DNA of 23,108 bases from Flavobacterium sp. (GCA_015478765.1 JADMKR010000137.1:1-23108), one strand, 5' to 3'. Counted from the stretch's first letter, positions 13,853 to 22,228 are shown. Notes: generated by a model not told the origin, from the letters alone. Made by a program: numbers and translations.

Positions 13853-14305
13853 TTATAGGTTATCCGAAAGGTGCCATTCGGCAAATGACGAGTCGGTTTC
13901 CTGAAGTTTTAATGAATATAATTGAACCGAACCGGGCAGGCGTTCCGCTATTTTTCGGGCGAAATCAATTACCATGTTTTCACTCGTGGGTTGATAATCG
14001 ACGAGTATTACATGATGTCCGCGCTGTTTCAATTCCTGCGCGAGCTCGACATGAGGAGTCGTACTGTTGAATATCGTAGCATGATCGAAAACATCGACAA
14101 CCTCTTCCCGGACAATTTTCTTTAAATCGGTGAAATCGATTACCATTCCGAATTTCACATGACTTCGGTCCTGAATCGGTTCGCCAATAACGGTCACCGA
14201 AAGTTTGTAGCTGTGACCGTGTACGTTTTTGCACTTCCCGTCGTAGCCGTACAAAGCATGCCCTGTTTCAAAGCTGAATTGTTTGGTGATTCTTATTTTC
14301 GTCAT
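13853..14305 (-). CDS. queD: 6-carboxy-tetrahydropterin synthase (QueD / PTPS family)
   Basis: A 150-residue PTPS-family enzyme. The zinc histidines are H16, H29 and H31, with catalytic C25 in the CxxxHGH motif (CKNVHGH). Then come FGMVIDFTDLKKIV, the DHATIFN segment and the C-terminal E137 (LQETDSSFAEW). QueD makes 6-carboxy-5,6,7,8-tetrahydropterin from dihydroneopterin triphosphate for queuosine synthesis; a biopterin-type PTPS is less likely. I choose the ATG at 14305 (MTKIRITKQFSFETGHAL). A reading 13 codons longer (from 14344) would begin upstream of the -7 box TAATTTTG at 14324-14331. lpxH follows after 2 nt. No other queuosine genes are in the window. Confidence 0.9.
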   Translation of the reverse strand: MTKIRITKQFSFETGHALYGYDGKCKNVHGHSYKLSVTVIGEPIQDRSHVKFGMVIDFTDLKKIVREEVVDVFDHATIFNSTTPHVELAQELKQRGHHVILVDYQPTSENMVIDFARKIAERLPGSVQLYSLKLQETDSSFAEWHLSDNL

Positions 14306-14323
14306 TTGAGATATATTTGCCGG

Positions 14324-14331
14324 CAAAATTA
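14324..14331 (-). promoter_or_regulatory. -7 promoter box of queD-lpxH
   Basis: TAATTTTG on the minus strand matches TAnnTTTG and ends 18 nt before the chosen queD ATG. It rules out the longer reading from 14344 if this promoter is used. Confidence 0.55.
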
Positions 14332-14387
14332 CGAAATAAAACACTAGCGATTCGATGACAGTACAACCGGCAAAATTCTGGAATAGC

Positions 14388-15146
14388 TTACTTTTTGAAT
14401 TCTGCTAACGCTCTCCGCGTATAATCGGATAACACCAAACTGCCCGAGATGGCCGCCCGATCATATAATAACGTGCTCCAATTATCGGTACCCTGCCAAA
14501 GTGATTTTTTTATTTGTGTAATTGCATCGGGATTATAACCCGCAATACGCCGACAAAATAAATTTATTGCTTCATCCAACAGATGCGAATTCGAAAACAC
14601 CTCGGCATAAAGCCCGTGCGTTTTTGCCCATGTGGCCGATTTCCAATCTCCTGGGTTAAGAGTTAATTCTGTCAATGCATTCAATCCCATCTTGCGTTCC
14701 ACTGCAGGCGCAATCACAAAAGGCCCAATTCCGATGGCTAGTTCCGACAGCTTGATTTCAGACGCATCGCATCCAAAGGCATAGTCACACGCCGCTGCCA
14801 GCCCAACGCCACCACCAACGGCCTTACCGTGAATACGTCCGACGATTAATTTACTATTGCGGCGCATCGCGTTCAACACATTGGCAAAGCCCGAAAAAAA
14901 TCGATTTCCTTCTTCCAGGTCTTGAACCGCTAACAATTCGTCAAAAGACGCTCCCGCGCAAAAAGCACCTTCTCCCGCGCTTCGCAACAAGATTACCGAT
15001 ACATCATCATTTTTACTCAGTGAATCCAGACAATCAGTCAGCTTTTGCAACAATTCCGCAGGGAAGGAATTTGCCGACGGATGCGAAAAAGTCACCGATG
15101 CTATTCGGTTTTGTATTGATACCTGTAGCTCACCTTTGCTTGTCAT
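14388..15146 (-). CDS. Enoyl-CoA hydratase/isomerase family protein (crotonase fold)
   Basis: A 252-residue crotonase. The oxyanion-hole segments are CAGASFDEL (63-71) and GKAVGGGVGLAAACDYA (107-123). Catalytic Glu E135 (KLSELAIGIGP) occupies the position of Glu164 in rat mitochondrial enoyl-CoA hydratase. The partner Glu144 position (GGGxE) is G115, so only one of the two classical acids is kept. The segment LAIGIGPFVIAPAVERKMG resembles methylglutaconyl-CoA hydratases of leucine degradation, which is my favoured guess. The exact substrate cannot be read from sequence. It is divergent from tRNA-Ala, with a degenerate -7 (TAACTTTA) upstream. It is followed by queD on the same strand after 82 nt. 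Confidence 0.85.
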   Translation of the reverse strand: MTSKGELQVSIQNRIASVTFSHPSANSFPAELLQKLTDCLDSLSKNDDVSVILLRSAGEGAFCAGASFDELLAVQDLEEGNRFFSGFANVLNAMRRNSKLIVGRIHGKAVGGGVGLAAACDYAFGCDASEIKLSELAIGIGPFVIAPAVERKMGLNALTELTLNPGDWKSATWAKTHGLYAEVFSNSHLLDEAINLFCRRIAGYNPDAITQIKKSLWQGTDNWSTLLYDRAAISGSLVLSDYTRRALAEFKK

Positions 15147-15190
15147 AACAACTAATTTTCGATAAAGTTACACTTTTTGTAAAAACTGTT

Positions 15191-15219
15191 TTTGTATGTA
15201 TATGAAAATACTATCTTTG
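15191..15219 (+). promoter_or_regulatory. Promoter of tRNA-Ala (-33 TTTG, -7 TATCTTTG)
   Basis: TTTG at 15191-15194 and TATCTTTG at 15212-15219 are separated by 17 nt. Both boxes match the Bacteroidota consensus. The -7 box ends 12 nt before the mature tRNA 5' end. Confidence 0.8.
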
Positions 15220-15231
15220 CCTACCTTTTCT

Positions 15232-15305
15232 GGGGGATTAGCTCATTTGGCTAGAGCGCTTGCCTGGCAGGCAAGAGGTGACCGGTTCGAATCCGGTATT
15301 CTCCA
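15232..15305 (+). tRNA. tRNA-Ala (anticodon GGC)
   Basis: A complete 74-nt cloverleaf. The acceptor stem GGGGGAT pairs with ATTCTCC and includes the G3-U70 wobble pair that is the main alanine identity element. The D stem is GCTC/GAGC, the anticodon stem CTTGC/GCAAG has loop CTGGCAG (anticodon GGC, codon GCC), and the T arm is ACCGG-TTCGAAT-CCGGT. The discriminator is A and CCA is not encoded. Confidence 0.97.
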
Positions 15306-15341
15306 CAAAAAAAACCCGTGCAATTACGCGCGGGTTTTTTT
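15306..15341. terminator. Bidirectional terminator after tRNA-Ala
   Basis: Hairpin CCCGTGC / GCGCGGG (T-G wobble) with a short loop. An A run precedes it and seven T residues follow, directly after the tRNA 3' end. It also fits as terminator for the convergent lipoprotein gene ending at 15359. Confidence 0.85.
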
Positions 15342-15358
15342 ATGCAGCAACATTCCAC

Positions 15359-15835
15359 TTATGGCAATGGTTGTCCTACCGCAATGTCACAGCGGTGACC
15401 CGGTTGTCCATGGGCAGGATTGATCTTGCCTCCAGCGGTAGTGCTACCCGGATTTAATATCGAAGGTGTAACCACAGGAGCCGGTTTTGCAGCCGGTGTG
15501 GGTGCAGGTGTTGGCGGATTTACCCGAGTTGTTTGAGTTGTGGCCGGTGCAGAACTCAAAGGCGCTCCAACGGCAATATCGCAACGGTGGCCTGGCTGGC
15601 CATGAGCCGGATTCATTCCTGTCGCAGAGTTTTGCTGAGTTGCCTGCATTGGAGTGTTGTTTACAGGAGCAGGCGGTAACGCAACTTGCGGACTCTCAGG
15701 AGTTGGACCGTCGGCTACAACGGTTGTTTCTGTCTGATCGACTGTTATACTTTCTTGCGGCTCCAGCTCTTTTTTGCAAGATATTGTTACGAACGCTACC
15801 GCAAATAATAAACTAAAAATTTTTGTAGAAGTCAT
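15359..15835 (-). CDS. Lipoprotein of unknown function with duplicated HGQPGHRC motif
   Basis: A 158-residue protein with a lipoprotein signal peptide (MTSTKIFSLLFAVAFVTISC, lipidated C20). The body is Pro/Thr/Ala-rich and probably disordered. It carries two near-identical 19-residue motifs at 75-93 and 139-157, NPAHGQPGHRCDIAVG followed by A/Q-P-L, the second reaching the C terminus. The two motif copies differ at 12 of 19 codons synonymously and at only one amino acid, so the protein sequence is under strong selection. The HxxxHxC spacing could bind a metal or other cofactor, but that is a guess. I recall similar 'HGQPGHRCDI' motifs in other Bacteroidota proteins but no known function. Its -7 box TATATTTG (15858-15865) points to a separate transcript from the upstream barrel gene. 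Confidence 0.82.
   Translation of the reverse strand: MTSTKIFSLLFAVAFVTISCKKELEPQESITVDQTETTVVADGPTPESPQVALPPAPVNNTPMQATQQNSATGMNPAHGQPGHRCDIAVGAPLSSAPATTQTTRVNPPTPAPTPAAKPAPVVTPSILNPGSTTAGGKINPAHGQPGHRCDIAVGQPLP
15365..15421 (-). repeat. Protein motif repeat 2 (NPAHGQPGHRCDIAVGQPL)
   Basis: C-terminal copy of the 19-residue repeat. It is identical to the first copy except Q for A at motif position 17. Confidence 0.9.
15557..15613 (-). repeat. Protein motif repeat 1 (NPAHGQPGHRCDIAVGAPL)
   Basis: First copy of the 19-residue repeat. Its DNA differs from copy 2 at most wobble positions. Confidence 0.9.
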
Positions 15836-15857
15836 GTTGTTTTTAAATTAAAGATTT

Positions 15858-15865
15858 CAAATATA
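15858..15865 (-). promoter_or_regulatory. -7 promoter box of the duplicated-motif lipoprotein
   Basis: TATATTTG on the minus strand matches TAnnTTTG, 22 nt before the ATG at 15835. No strong -33 box is visible. Confidence 0.5.
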
Positions 15866-15898
15866 ATCATTTCCGTTACCATCCGTCTGAAATCGCCG

Positions 15899-18800
15899 TT
15901 AAAAAAACGCCCGTAGTTGCACACTTCCCGTATGAATAGCCTTTGCTGTTTCACTTTTCCGACCTTGATAATTAATGTTTACATCTAAAAACTGCGTCAG
16001 GTTTTTCTGGAGCAGGAGTCTCCACGTCGAATTACTGCCTGGTTGCAATCCTTCCAACATTTGATACGCCACAGGTGAGAGCACGTTACCTGTAAAATCG
16101 TTTTGATACAACGAAAACTCACCGTTCATCGTGAATTTCTTCTCGCTGGCATAAGTAAATGACGTACCCAAACGTTGCTGTGCCAATACTTCAAATTCAG
16201 CCAACAGATTTTCTTTAATCTGATACTCATAAAAGACATCCCAACTTGCATTCTTCGAAAATAGATAGGAAATTTTCGGCGCTACCTGATAACCCGACAA
16301 TTCATAATTTCGGGAGCCATAATTTTCAGAGTAAGCCGTAGTCGAAATTGTTTGTGCGCCAAAGCCCAGCAGCCAACTCTTCTTTACTAAATGTGAATAT
16401 TGAAGTTGATGCGAACTATTCTCGCTTTCCTGTGATCCGATGGACAGCAGATTTTTTCCCCTACTGCTGAGAAAATTATAAGTAACAGAATGTCGCTGCT
16501 TCCCCCGGTTGTAGAATAAACTGCTTCTGAAGCTTGAATTTAGCCCCAGGAGATCTTCATCATCGGTCATAAAAGGATTTAAATCGAATTTGCTGCCGTC
16601 TCGAACCATTTTCCGCTCCGATAGATAGGATATTTGGTAATAGAAATAAGAAAGTATTTTCCTGAAGTCATCCGCATTTTGCCACTTCGCCGGATTTAAT
16701 GTAACCGATGTGGAAAATTTGTTCAGGTGTGTTTTTACAAATACCTGATTCGGCAGAAATATCCGCACGTATTTAGCCTGATCGGAAAATTGCGCAACTT
16801 CAAACTCCTCCAATTCCTGGATTCCATTTCCATTGTAATCATTCCACGTGTAAACGCCCTGTCCGGGTTCGACTTCCAAAAAAGTGAATTCCTGCTGCGG
16901 TATCGTACCGGATCCGGTTTCATAAGCGCCCGTCAACTGCAATAGATCGTCAAAAAATCGGTCATTGTACAATATCCGTGAATTCAGTGAAGGTTCATTG
17001 CCGCGTTCTTCTTCCTCGAATTGCAAATTTCTGTAATTCACAAAAACCGAGAGATTCCGTTTGTCACTCTGTAGCAACCGCGATTTTAAATAATACGAAT
17101 CCGATTTGTTGACGCGTTGCAGAAATCCGCTTTGCAAACTGTCATTTACCCGATTGAGATAACCAAGTTCCACATAAACTTTTGTGCTGTCACCCCGACC
17201 AACGAATGCACCAATTTCAGTAAAACGCTGACTCAGCGGCGACAATAACCGGGTTGATTTTATAAGTTCCTTATTGTCCTCGAGACGCACTGTTGCTCCC
17301 ACCCAATTCTTCTGAAAATGATATCGCGCCTGTGTATTATTGCGGATAAACTCAGATTCAGCATAAGATCCATCACTATTCAGGTAACTTCCGTTGTTCT
17401 GCAACGAGAGTTTGTCGAATTTGAAAAGAGCCTGCAAAACATGTCGGCTACCTGAAAAACTTTCCGAAAAATCGAGTTTTTCAAATTGGTATTTTGCATT
17501 TCCTTTGTCGGCCAACTTAAAATTTAAGCCCGAGATCAGCAAACTTTGATTGCCAATGGGATTTGTCAGGTTCCAATCGCGATCAAATTCAATGCTGAAA
17601 AGTCGTTCGATGGTCCGGAAGTTTTTCTGTACGAATTGAAAATCGGCAAAGGCATCAATTGACCATTTGCCATCGAATAACTTTTGACGCCCCTTGAATT
17701 TCCCTGCCAAGCCCTGATTATCGTTATCGGCAACATTCGAAAATAAATTCAAATCGTTATTGCTGAAACCAACTTCAAAATCCACATACGTCTTTATTCC
17801 AGGCGAATATTTGCCCGAAAGAGTTGCAATTTGGATCTTTGTTGGAGCCACCAGCCGAACAATGGGTTCGTAATTTCCTTGCATAACGCCATTCGCGGGG
17901 GGAATATATTCATAAATCCGTCCCACGGCGGCATTGCTTGCCAGGATATAATTCCCCTGGTTATTTCCGACCAATGTAAATCGGACGTTATACAACTCCT
18001 CTTCAGGATCATTTGAAAATTCAAATACCTCGACACCCGAAACCAAAATCTTGCGGTATAATATTTTATTTTCCGAATACGTATCAAGGTAGGCCGATGG
18101 AGAGGTCATCAAATCAGTGTTGTCGCCGGCATTTACCAATATCTGCGCCTGCTCGGGTGATAAATTCTGCTGCAACGGTTGATTCTTCACGTCGTTTTCG
18201 GAATATACATGGCCGCCAATGCTCCATTTTTCCCGTTCATGTGTTACTCCGGCGTATGTTACAAACCGCGTATAATTTCGGTCGCTGAATTGATATTCGA
18301 TATTGATCCGCATTTCCGAAGTTATCGGAAAAAGTGAGGTAAATATAATCTCACCTGCGTTATAATCGATGATGTAATCGTTGTTTTCGCCACGTTTCAG
18401 CAATATTCCGTTGACGTAAACCCGTTCTGAGCCACTAATCACAAGTATATAAAGTTCATTGTTCGGTCCACGCAACTTATAGGGTCCCTGATTTCCTTCC
18501 TGACCCACAAAAGTGCTTCGTGCATATTGGCCGCGAACCAGTGCACCGGCGGCGAACACCGATGTTTTGGCGTCTTCAGGTCCGAAAGTGAACAATCCGG
18601 AGAGACCCTGAACTTTTTTGCTGAAGTTCAAAAATCGGGATGATCGGTTCTCAAGAAAAAGATCGCCGGCACGGATATTCCATTTATCGCTGAAGAGTTC
18701 GATGAAAATTTGATCGAATTCGTCCAGTTTTTGTGAATAACCGCCTTCCTGAAGCGGAACATTGGTATCTTGAATAGAAGCGCGTATGCCAACTTTTTCC

Positions 18801-19309
18801 GATATTTTACCCGTAATCTGTAGATCCAGGGCCGAGTTGACCACCGTATTCTGGTTATTGCCTATTGTCACACCGCGTGTAATACTCCCCGCTGTATTCA
18901 ATCCGTCAAACGGGATGAACGGTTTTCTGGTAGCGGATTGAACTTGGTAAAGTTGGCCGCTCAATGCGTCATTGCTTACAACGCTGCTTTGGTCATAAAT
19001 CGAATATGTTTTGGTAAGATATTCCGGTAGCTTCAAATATCGCACGGAAAGCGTATCATTTAAAAAAGGTGCATTTTCGCCAATTAGCAATGTTCCACGG
19101 CTGTAATCGACTTTGTAAAAAGTGGTGTCCAATGCCTGGCCGTTGCGATCGAGCAACTTAAAAAATGACGGACTTATGCTTACCGAGTCCAGTTGAATGG
19201 TATCGCGCGAGGCGACTATCTGACGGTTTTTGTAGGGTGTGCCGATTTCCTGAGCCTGAAGGCTTGCGAAACAACCGAAAACTACCCAACAAAAAAGTTT
19301 TTTAAGCAT
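15899..19309 (-). CDS. Large outer-membrane beta-barrel protein of unknown function
   Basis: A 1136-residue protein with a signal peptide (MLKKLFCWVVFGCFASLQAQ, cut after AQA/Q). The N-terminal ~140 residues look like a small beta-rich periplasmic domain (DTIQLDSVSISPSFFKLLD, TFYKVDYSRGTLLI). Near 290-345 comes a segment with GPNNELYILVISGSERVYVNGILLKRG and DYIIDYNAGEIIFTSLFPIT. The remainder is a long series of alternating amphipathic, aromatic-rich strands ending in RAFF, the terminal-aromatic signature of outer-membrane barrels. No TonB box or plug domain is seen. 'Ng..L..G.DYxIDYxxGxIxF' modules also occur in other large Bacteroidota envelope proteins, so I infer an envelope or transport role. 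It follows aspartate kinase after 37 nt, with its own -7 box. Confidence 0.78.
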   Translation of the reverse strand: MLKKLFCWVVFGCFASLQAQEIGTPYKNRQIVASRDTIQLDSVSISPSFFKLLDRNGQALDTTFYKVDYSRGTLLIGENAPFLNDTLSVRYLKLPEYLTKTYSIYDQSSVVSNDALSGQLYQVQSATRKPFIPFDGLNTAGSITRGVTIGNNQNTVVNSALDLQITGKISEKVGIRASIQDTNVPLQEGGYSQKLDEFDQIFIELFSDKWNIRAGDLFLENRSSRFLNFSKKVQGLSGLFTFGPEDAKTSVFAAGALVRGQYARSTFVGQEGNQGPYKLRGPNNELYILVISGSERVYVNGILLKRGENNDYIIDYNAGEIIFTSLFPITSEMRINIEYQFSDRNYTRFVTYAGVTHEREKWSIGGHVYSENDVKNQPLQQNLSPEQAQILVNAGDNTDLMTSPSAYLDTYSENKILYRKILVSGVEVFEFSNDPEEELYNVRFTLVGNNQGNYILASNAAVGRIYEYIPPANGVMQGNYEPIVRLVAPTKIQIATLSGKYSPGIKTYVDFEVGFSNNDLNLFSNVADNDNQGLAGKFKGRQKLFDGKWSIDAFADFQFVQKNFRTIERLFSIEFDRDWNLTNPIGNQSLLISGLNFKLADKGNAKYQFEKLDFSESFSGSRHVLQALFKFDKLSLQNNGSYLNSDGSYAESEFIRNNTQARYHFQKNWVGATVRLEDNKELIKSTRLLSPLSQRFTEIGAFVGRGDSTKVYVELGYLNRVNDSLQSGFLQRVNKSDSYYLKSRLLQSDKRNLSVFVNYRNLQFEEEERGNEPSLNSRILYNDRFFDDLLQLTGAYETGSGTIPQQEFTFLEVEPGQGVYTWNDYNGNGIQELEEFEVAQFSDQAKYVRIFLPNQVFVKTHLNKFSTSVTLNPAKWQNADDFRKILSYFYYQISYLSERKMVRDGSKFDLNPFMTDDEDLLGLNSSFRSSLFYNRGKQRHSVTYNFLSSRGKNLLSIGSQESENSSHQLQYSHLVKKSWLLGFGAQTISTTAYSENYGSRNYELSGYQVAPKISYLFSKNASWDVFYEYQIKENLLAEFEVLAQQRLGTSFTYASEKKFTMNGEFSLYQNDFTGNVLSPVAYQMLEGLQPGSNSTWRLLLQKNLTQFLDVNINYQGRKSETAKAIHTGSVQLRAFF

Positions 19310-19332
19310 AAGAAACTATAACGTAAACGCAT

Positions 19333-19340
19333 CAAAAGTA
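19333..19340 (-). promoter_or_regulatory. Possible -7 box of the large barrel gene
   Basis: TACTTTTG on the minus strand matches TAnnTTTG in the short gap after the aspartate kinase stop. No good -33 element is seen, so read-through from the GNAT-kinase operon is equally possible. Confidence 0.35.
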
Positions 19341-19346
19341 GTGTAC

Positions 19347-20618
19347 TTATCGCAATGCGCTGTCGGACGGATCTTTAGTGACAATCTGCATGGTTTCGCG
19401 ACTTACCTGTTTCAGTAAAACCAACTTGTCTTTCTCGACCGTTTTCACCGATTTTTCATCAAAGTGCCTGATAGTGTAAAGCGAAACATTTTCATTGTAA
19501 AAAACTTTGAATTTGTTGGCCAATATCTTTCTCAATCTGTCAAAATTGCCAAACCGATCGTCGATGCACACAGAAAAACTGATGGCCGAATTCTGAATCA
19601 TATGCACTTTCATTTTGTAGAGATGCAACTGCGCAAAAATTTCGCTGATGTTTTCTTCAAGTATAAACGAAAAATCGATCGACGATAAAGATAATAGCAG
19701 CTGATTTCTTTTCACGATGTAGCAAGGCAACTCCGGTTCGAGATCGGCGCCTTTGGAAACGCGGGTTCCCGGAAGCATCGGATTCAAAAACGACTTGACG
19801 AACAGCGGAATTTCCTTTCGTTGCAACGGCTGAAGGGTTTTCGGGTGGATGACCGTCGCACCGTAAAATGCAAGTTCGATTGCCTCGCGATAACTGATCT
19901 GTTGCAGCAGTTTCGCATTTTCAAAATAGCGCGGATCGGCATTCATGACGCCGGGCACATCTTTCCAGATAGTAACGCTTTCGGCATTCATGCAATAGGC
20001 GAATATCGCAGCCGAGTAATCGGAGCCCTCGCGACCCAGTGTGGTTGTAAAATTATTTTCATCCGAACCCAGAAACCCCTGGGTAACATTGAGTGATTTC
20101 CGTTTTATGTTTTTAGAAATAGCCTCCTGAGTCGCCGGCCAGTTTACGTTCGCATCGCGATAATTGTTGTCGGTTTTAATGAAATCGCGAACGTCGATCC
20201 AATTCGCCGCCAAGCCACACTCGGCCAGGTATTGTGCTAAAATGGTGCTTGAGATCAATTCCCCAAAACCCACCACCTGATCATAAACGAAATTGTAGTT
20301 GGGCGATTTGCTGTTTTTCAGGAATTCGTCAAGGTCGGCGAAAAGTTTGTTTACCAACTTGTAAACCGGGTGGTTGTCATCAAAAAGATCCATCAAAACC
20401 TGATTGTGGTATTTGCGGACTTCCTGCACTGACGATTTCAAAGCAGGCGACTTATCGAAATAATCTTTTAATACGGTTTCGAGCGCATTGGTGGTTTTTC
20501 CCATGGCAGAAACAACCACCAGTACATCCTGGTAACCCACTTGCTGCAGTACGCTGCAAACGTTTTTAATTCCGTCAGCGTCTTTGACCGATGCGCCTCC
20601 AAATTTGAATATCCTCAT
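19347..20618 (-). CDS. Aspartate kinase
   Basis: A 423-residue monofunctional aspartokinase that phosphorylates L-aspartate in the first step of Lys/Met/Thr (and diaminopimelate) synthesis. Nucleotide and substrate motifs are KFGGASVKD at residue 5 onward, VVVSAMGKTTNALE, FGELISS, TTLGREGSDYSAAIFA and WKDVPGVMNADPR. The C-terminal ~120 residues fit ACT regulatory domains, so feedback control is likely; which amino acid binds is not evident. The gene lies 5 nt after the acetyltransferase stop, so the two are co-transcribed. The ATG at 20618 (MRIFKFGGASV) is the family N terminus. There is no homoserine dehydrogenase fusion. Confidence 0.95.
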   Translation of the reverse strand: MRIFKFGGASVKDADGIKNVCSVLQQVGYQDVLVVVSAMGKTTNALETVLKDYFDKSPALKSSVQEVRKYHNQVLMDLFDDNHPVYKLVNKLFADLDEFLKNSKSPNYNFVYDQVVGFGELISSTILAQYLAECGLAANWIDVRDFIKTDNNYRDANVNWPATQEAISKNIKRKSLNVTQGFLGSDENNFTTTLGREGSDYSAAIFAYCMNAESVTIWKDVPGVMNADPRYFENAKLLQQISYREAIELAFYGATVIHPKTLQPLQRKEIPLFVKSFLNPMLPGTRVSKGADLEPELPCYIVKRNQLLLSLSSIDFSFILEENISEIFAQLHLYKMKVHMIQNSAISFSVCIDDRFGNFDRLRKILANKFKVFYNENVSLYTIRHFDEKSVKTVEKDKLVLLKQVSRETMQIVTKDPSDSALR

Positions 20619-20623
20619 AAAAT

Positions 20624-21118
20624 TTAAAAATCGATATTAGGTTGCGGATTAACTGAAAGGTAATTATTAATTCCGAATTCGTCCATTTGAACCACCAACC
20701 AGTCATCTTTTACGATGGCGCCGGAGCGAACATAGAAATCGATCGCACTTTGATTCCAGTTCAATACATTCCATTCAATTCGGCGTACATTTTCGCTTTG
20801 TCCCTGACCGATTACGGCCCTGTATAATTGCTTTCCGATGCCGGTATTCCGGAACTTTTCGGTAACGATCAAATCCTCAAGGTGAATTGTTTTTCCTTTC
20901 CAGGTGGAGTAACGAAAGTAATAAAGTGCCATTCCCACAATTTTTCCATCGGCTTCAGCCACAAAAGTTTGGAACAGCGGCGTGTTTCCGAAACCATCGC
21001 GTTCCAGGTCGCCAACAGTAATAACGACTGCCGAAGGGTCATTTTCAAAAACGGCGAGTTCGGTGATGAGTTCGAGAATGGACGGCATATCGGCTTTTTG
21101 GCCTGGTCTGATTTTCAT
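20624..21118 (-). CDS. GNAT-family N-acetyltransferase (diamine/thialysine acetyltransferase-like)
   Basis: A 164-residue GNAT enzyme. The acetyl-CoA-binding motif A is LEDLIVTEKFRNTGIGKQLYRAVI. The C-terminal RRIEWNVLNWNQSAIDFYVRSGA is the pattern of spermidine/spermine- and thialysine-type acetyltransferases, so small amine or amino-acid substrates are likely. A reading 13 codons longer (from 21157) would start upstream of the -7 box at 21142-21149, so I choose the ATG at 21118 (MKIRPGQKADMPSILELI). It is first in an operon with aspartate kinase (5 nt gap). The link to lysine-family metabolism is suggestive only. Confidence 0.85.
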   Translation of the reverse strand: MKIRPGQKADMPSILELITELAVFENDPSAVVITVGDLERDGFGNTPLFQTFVAEADGKIVGMALYYFRYSTWKGKTIHLEDLIVTEKFRNTGIGKQLYRAVIGQGQSENVRRIEWNVLNWNQSAIDFYVRSGAIVKDDWLVVQMDEFGINNYLSVNPQPNIDF

Positions 21119-21141
21119 ATTGGAATCTAATGGTAGTTTGA

Positions 21142-21149
21142 CAAATATA
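21142..21149 (-). promoter_or_regulatory. -7 promoter box of the GNAT-aspartate kinase operon
   Basis: TATATTTG on the minus strand matches TAnnTTTG exactly and ends 23 nt before the chosen ATG. It lies between the two candidate starts and favours the shorter one. Confidence 0.55.
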
Positions 21150-21226
21150 CAATCCAAAAACTATCTAAACATGAATTCAATTGCGTAAAAAAGGCGATAT
21201 TTGCCATAAACTACAACGATATAGCA

Positions 21227-22228
21227 ATGGAAGAACGCCACAAAACCCTCGGGGAATTCATAATTGAGAAACAGGAAGAATTTAAATTTTCGTCGGGCGA
21301 ACTTTCCAGAATCATCAATTCCATTAGACTCGCTGCCAAAGTTGTCAACTACAAAGTGAACAAAGCCGGCCTTGTCGATATTGTGGGTGCGGCGGGCGAA
21401 CAAAATGTTCAGGGCGAAGATCAGCAAAAATTGGATGTGTACGCCAATGAGGTTTTTATTCAAACGCTAACCAATCGTGAGATAGTTTGCGGTATCGCTT
21501 CCGAAGAAAATGACGACTTTATCACCGTTGCAGGAACCGATAATTGTCACAATAATAAATATGTAGTGCTGATGGATCCTTTGGACGGTTCGTCGAATAT
21601 TGATGTAAACGTTTCCGTTGGAACTATATTTTCCGTCTATCGCAGAATCACGCCAGTGGGAACGCCTGTAAAACTTGAGGATTTTCTGCAACCGGGAATT
21701 AATCAGGTAGCGGCCGGTTATGTGATTTATGGTACATCGACCATGTTGGTCTATACCACCGGGCATGGAGTAAACGGATTCACACTGAATCCTGCAATTG
21801 GCACTTTCTATTTGTCTCATCCCAATATGAAATTTACGGAAGACGGTAATATCTACTCCATCAACGAAGGGAATTATGTGCAGTTCCCTCAAGGCGTCAA
21901 GAAATATATCAAATATTGTCAGAGCGACGAAGGCAACGGGCCTTATACATCGCGATATATTGGCAGTCTCGTTTCAGACATACACCGAAATATGATAAAA
22001 GGCGGAATCTACATTTATCCGCAGAGTGCCAAAGCGCCGAATGGAAAACTACGGCTATTATATGAATGTAATCCAATGGCGTTCATAGTGGAACAGGCCG
22101 GTGGCAAAGCATCGGATGGTTTCAACCGAATCATGGAGCTGCAACCAACCGAACTACACCAACGCGTGCCGTTTTTCTGCGGATGCCGGAAAATGGTCGA
22201 AAAGGCAGAGCAATTTATGGCCGAATAA
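21227..22228 (+). CDS. fbp: Fructose-1,6-bisphosphatase, class I
   Basis: A 333-residue class I FBPase, the gluconeogenic enzyme opposing phosphofructokinase. Metal and catalytic motifs are GEDQQKLDVYAN, IASEEND, MDPLDGSSNIDVNVSVGTIFS, the substrate-binding SRYIGSLVSDIHRNMIKGGIYIYP, and KLRLLYECNPMAFIVEQAGG near the C terminus. The length is full. The ATG at 21227 gives MEERHKTLGEFI, the typical start. A near-consensus -7 (GATATTTG, 21196-21203) lies 23 nt upstream. It is divergent from the GNAT gene and ends in a strong terminator. Confidence 0.97.
   Translation: MEERHKTLGEFIIEKQEEFKFSSGELSRIINSIRLAAKVVNYKVNKAGLVDIVGAAGEQNVQGEDQQKLDVYANEVFIQTLTNREIVCGIASEENDDFITVAGTDNCHNNKYVVLMDPLDGSSNIDVNVSVGTIFSVYRRITPVGTPVKLEDFLQPGINQVAAGYVIYGTSTMLVYTTGHGVNGFTLNPAIGTFYLSHPNMKFTEDGNIYSINEGNYVQFPQGVKKYIKYCQSDEGNGPYTSRYIGSLVSDIHRNMIKGGIYIYPQSAKAPNGKLRLLYECNPMAFIVEQAGGKASDGFNRIMELQPTELHQRVPFFCGCRKMVEKAEQFMAE

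Noticed and set aside
14311..14331. Near-palindrome with a plus-strand TATATTTG facing away from queD
   Set aside because: No plus-strand gene follows, so the box is probably chance overlap with the minus-strand queD promoter.
17794..18288. Open frames on both strands inside the large barrel gene
   Set aside because: They are out-of-frame shadows. The minus-strand 1136-residue reading is continuous with a signal peptide and barrel pattern.
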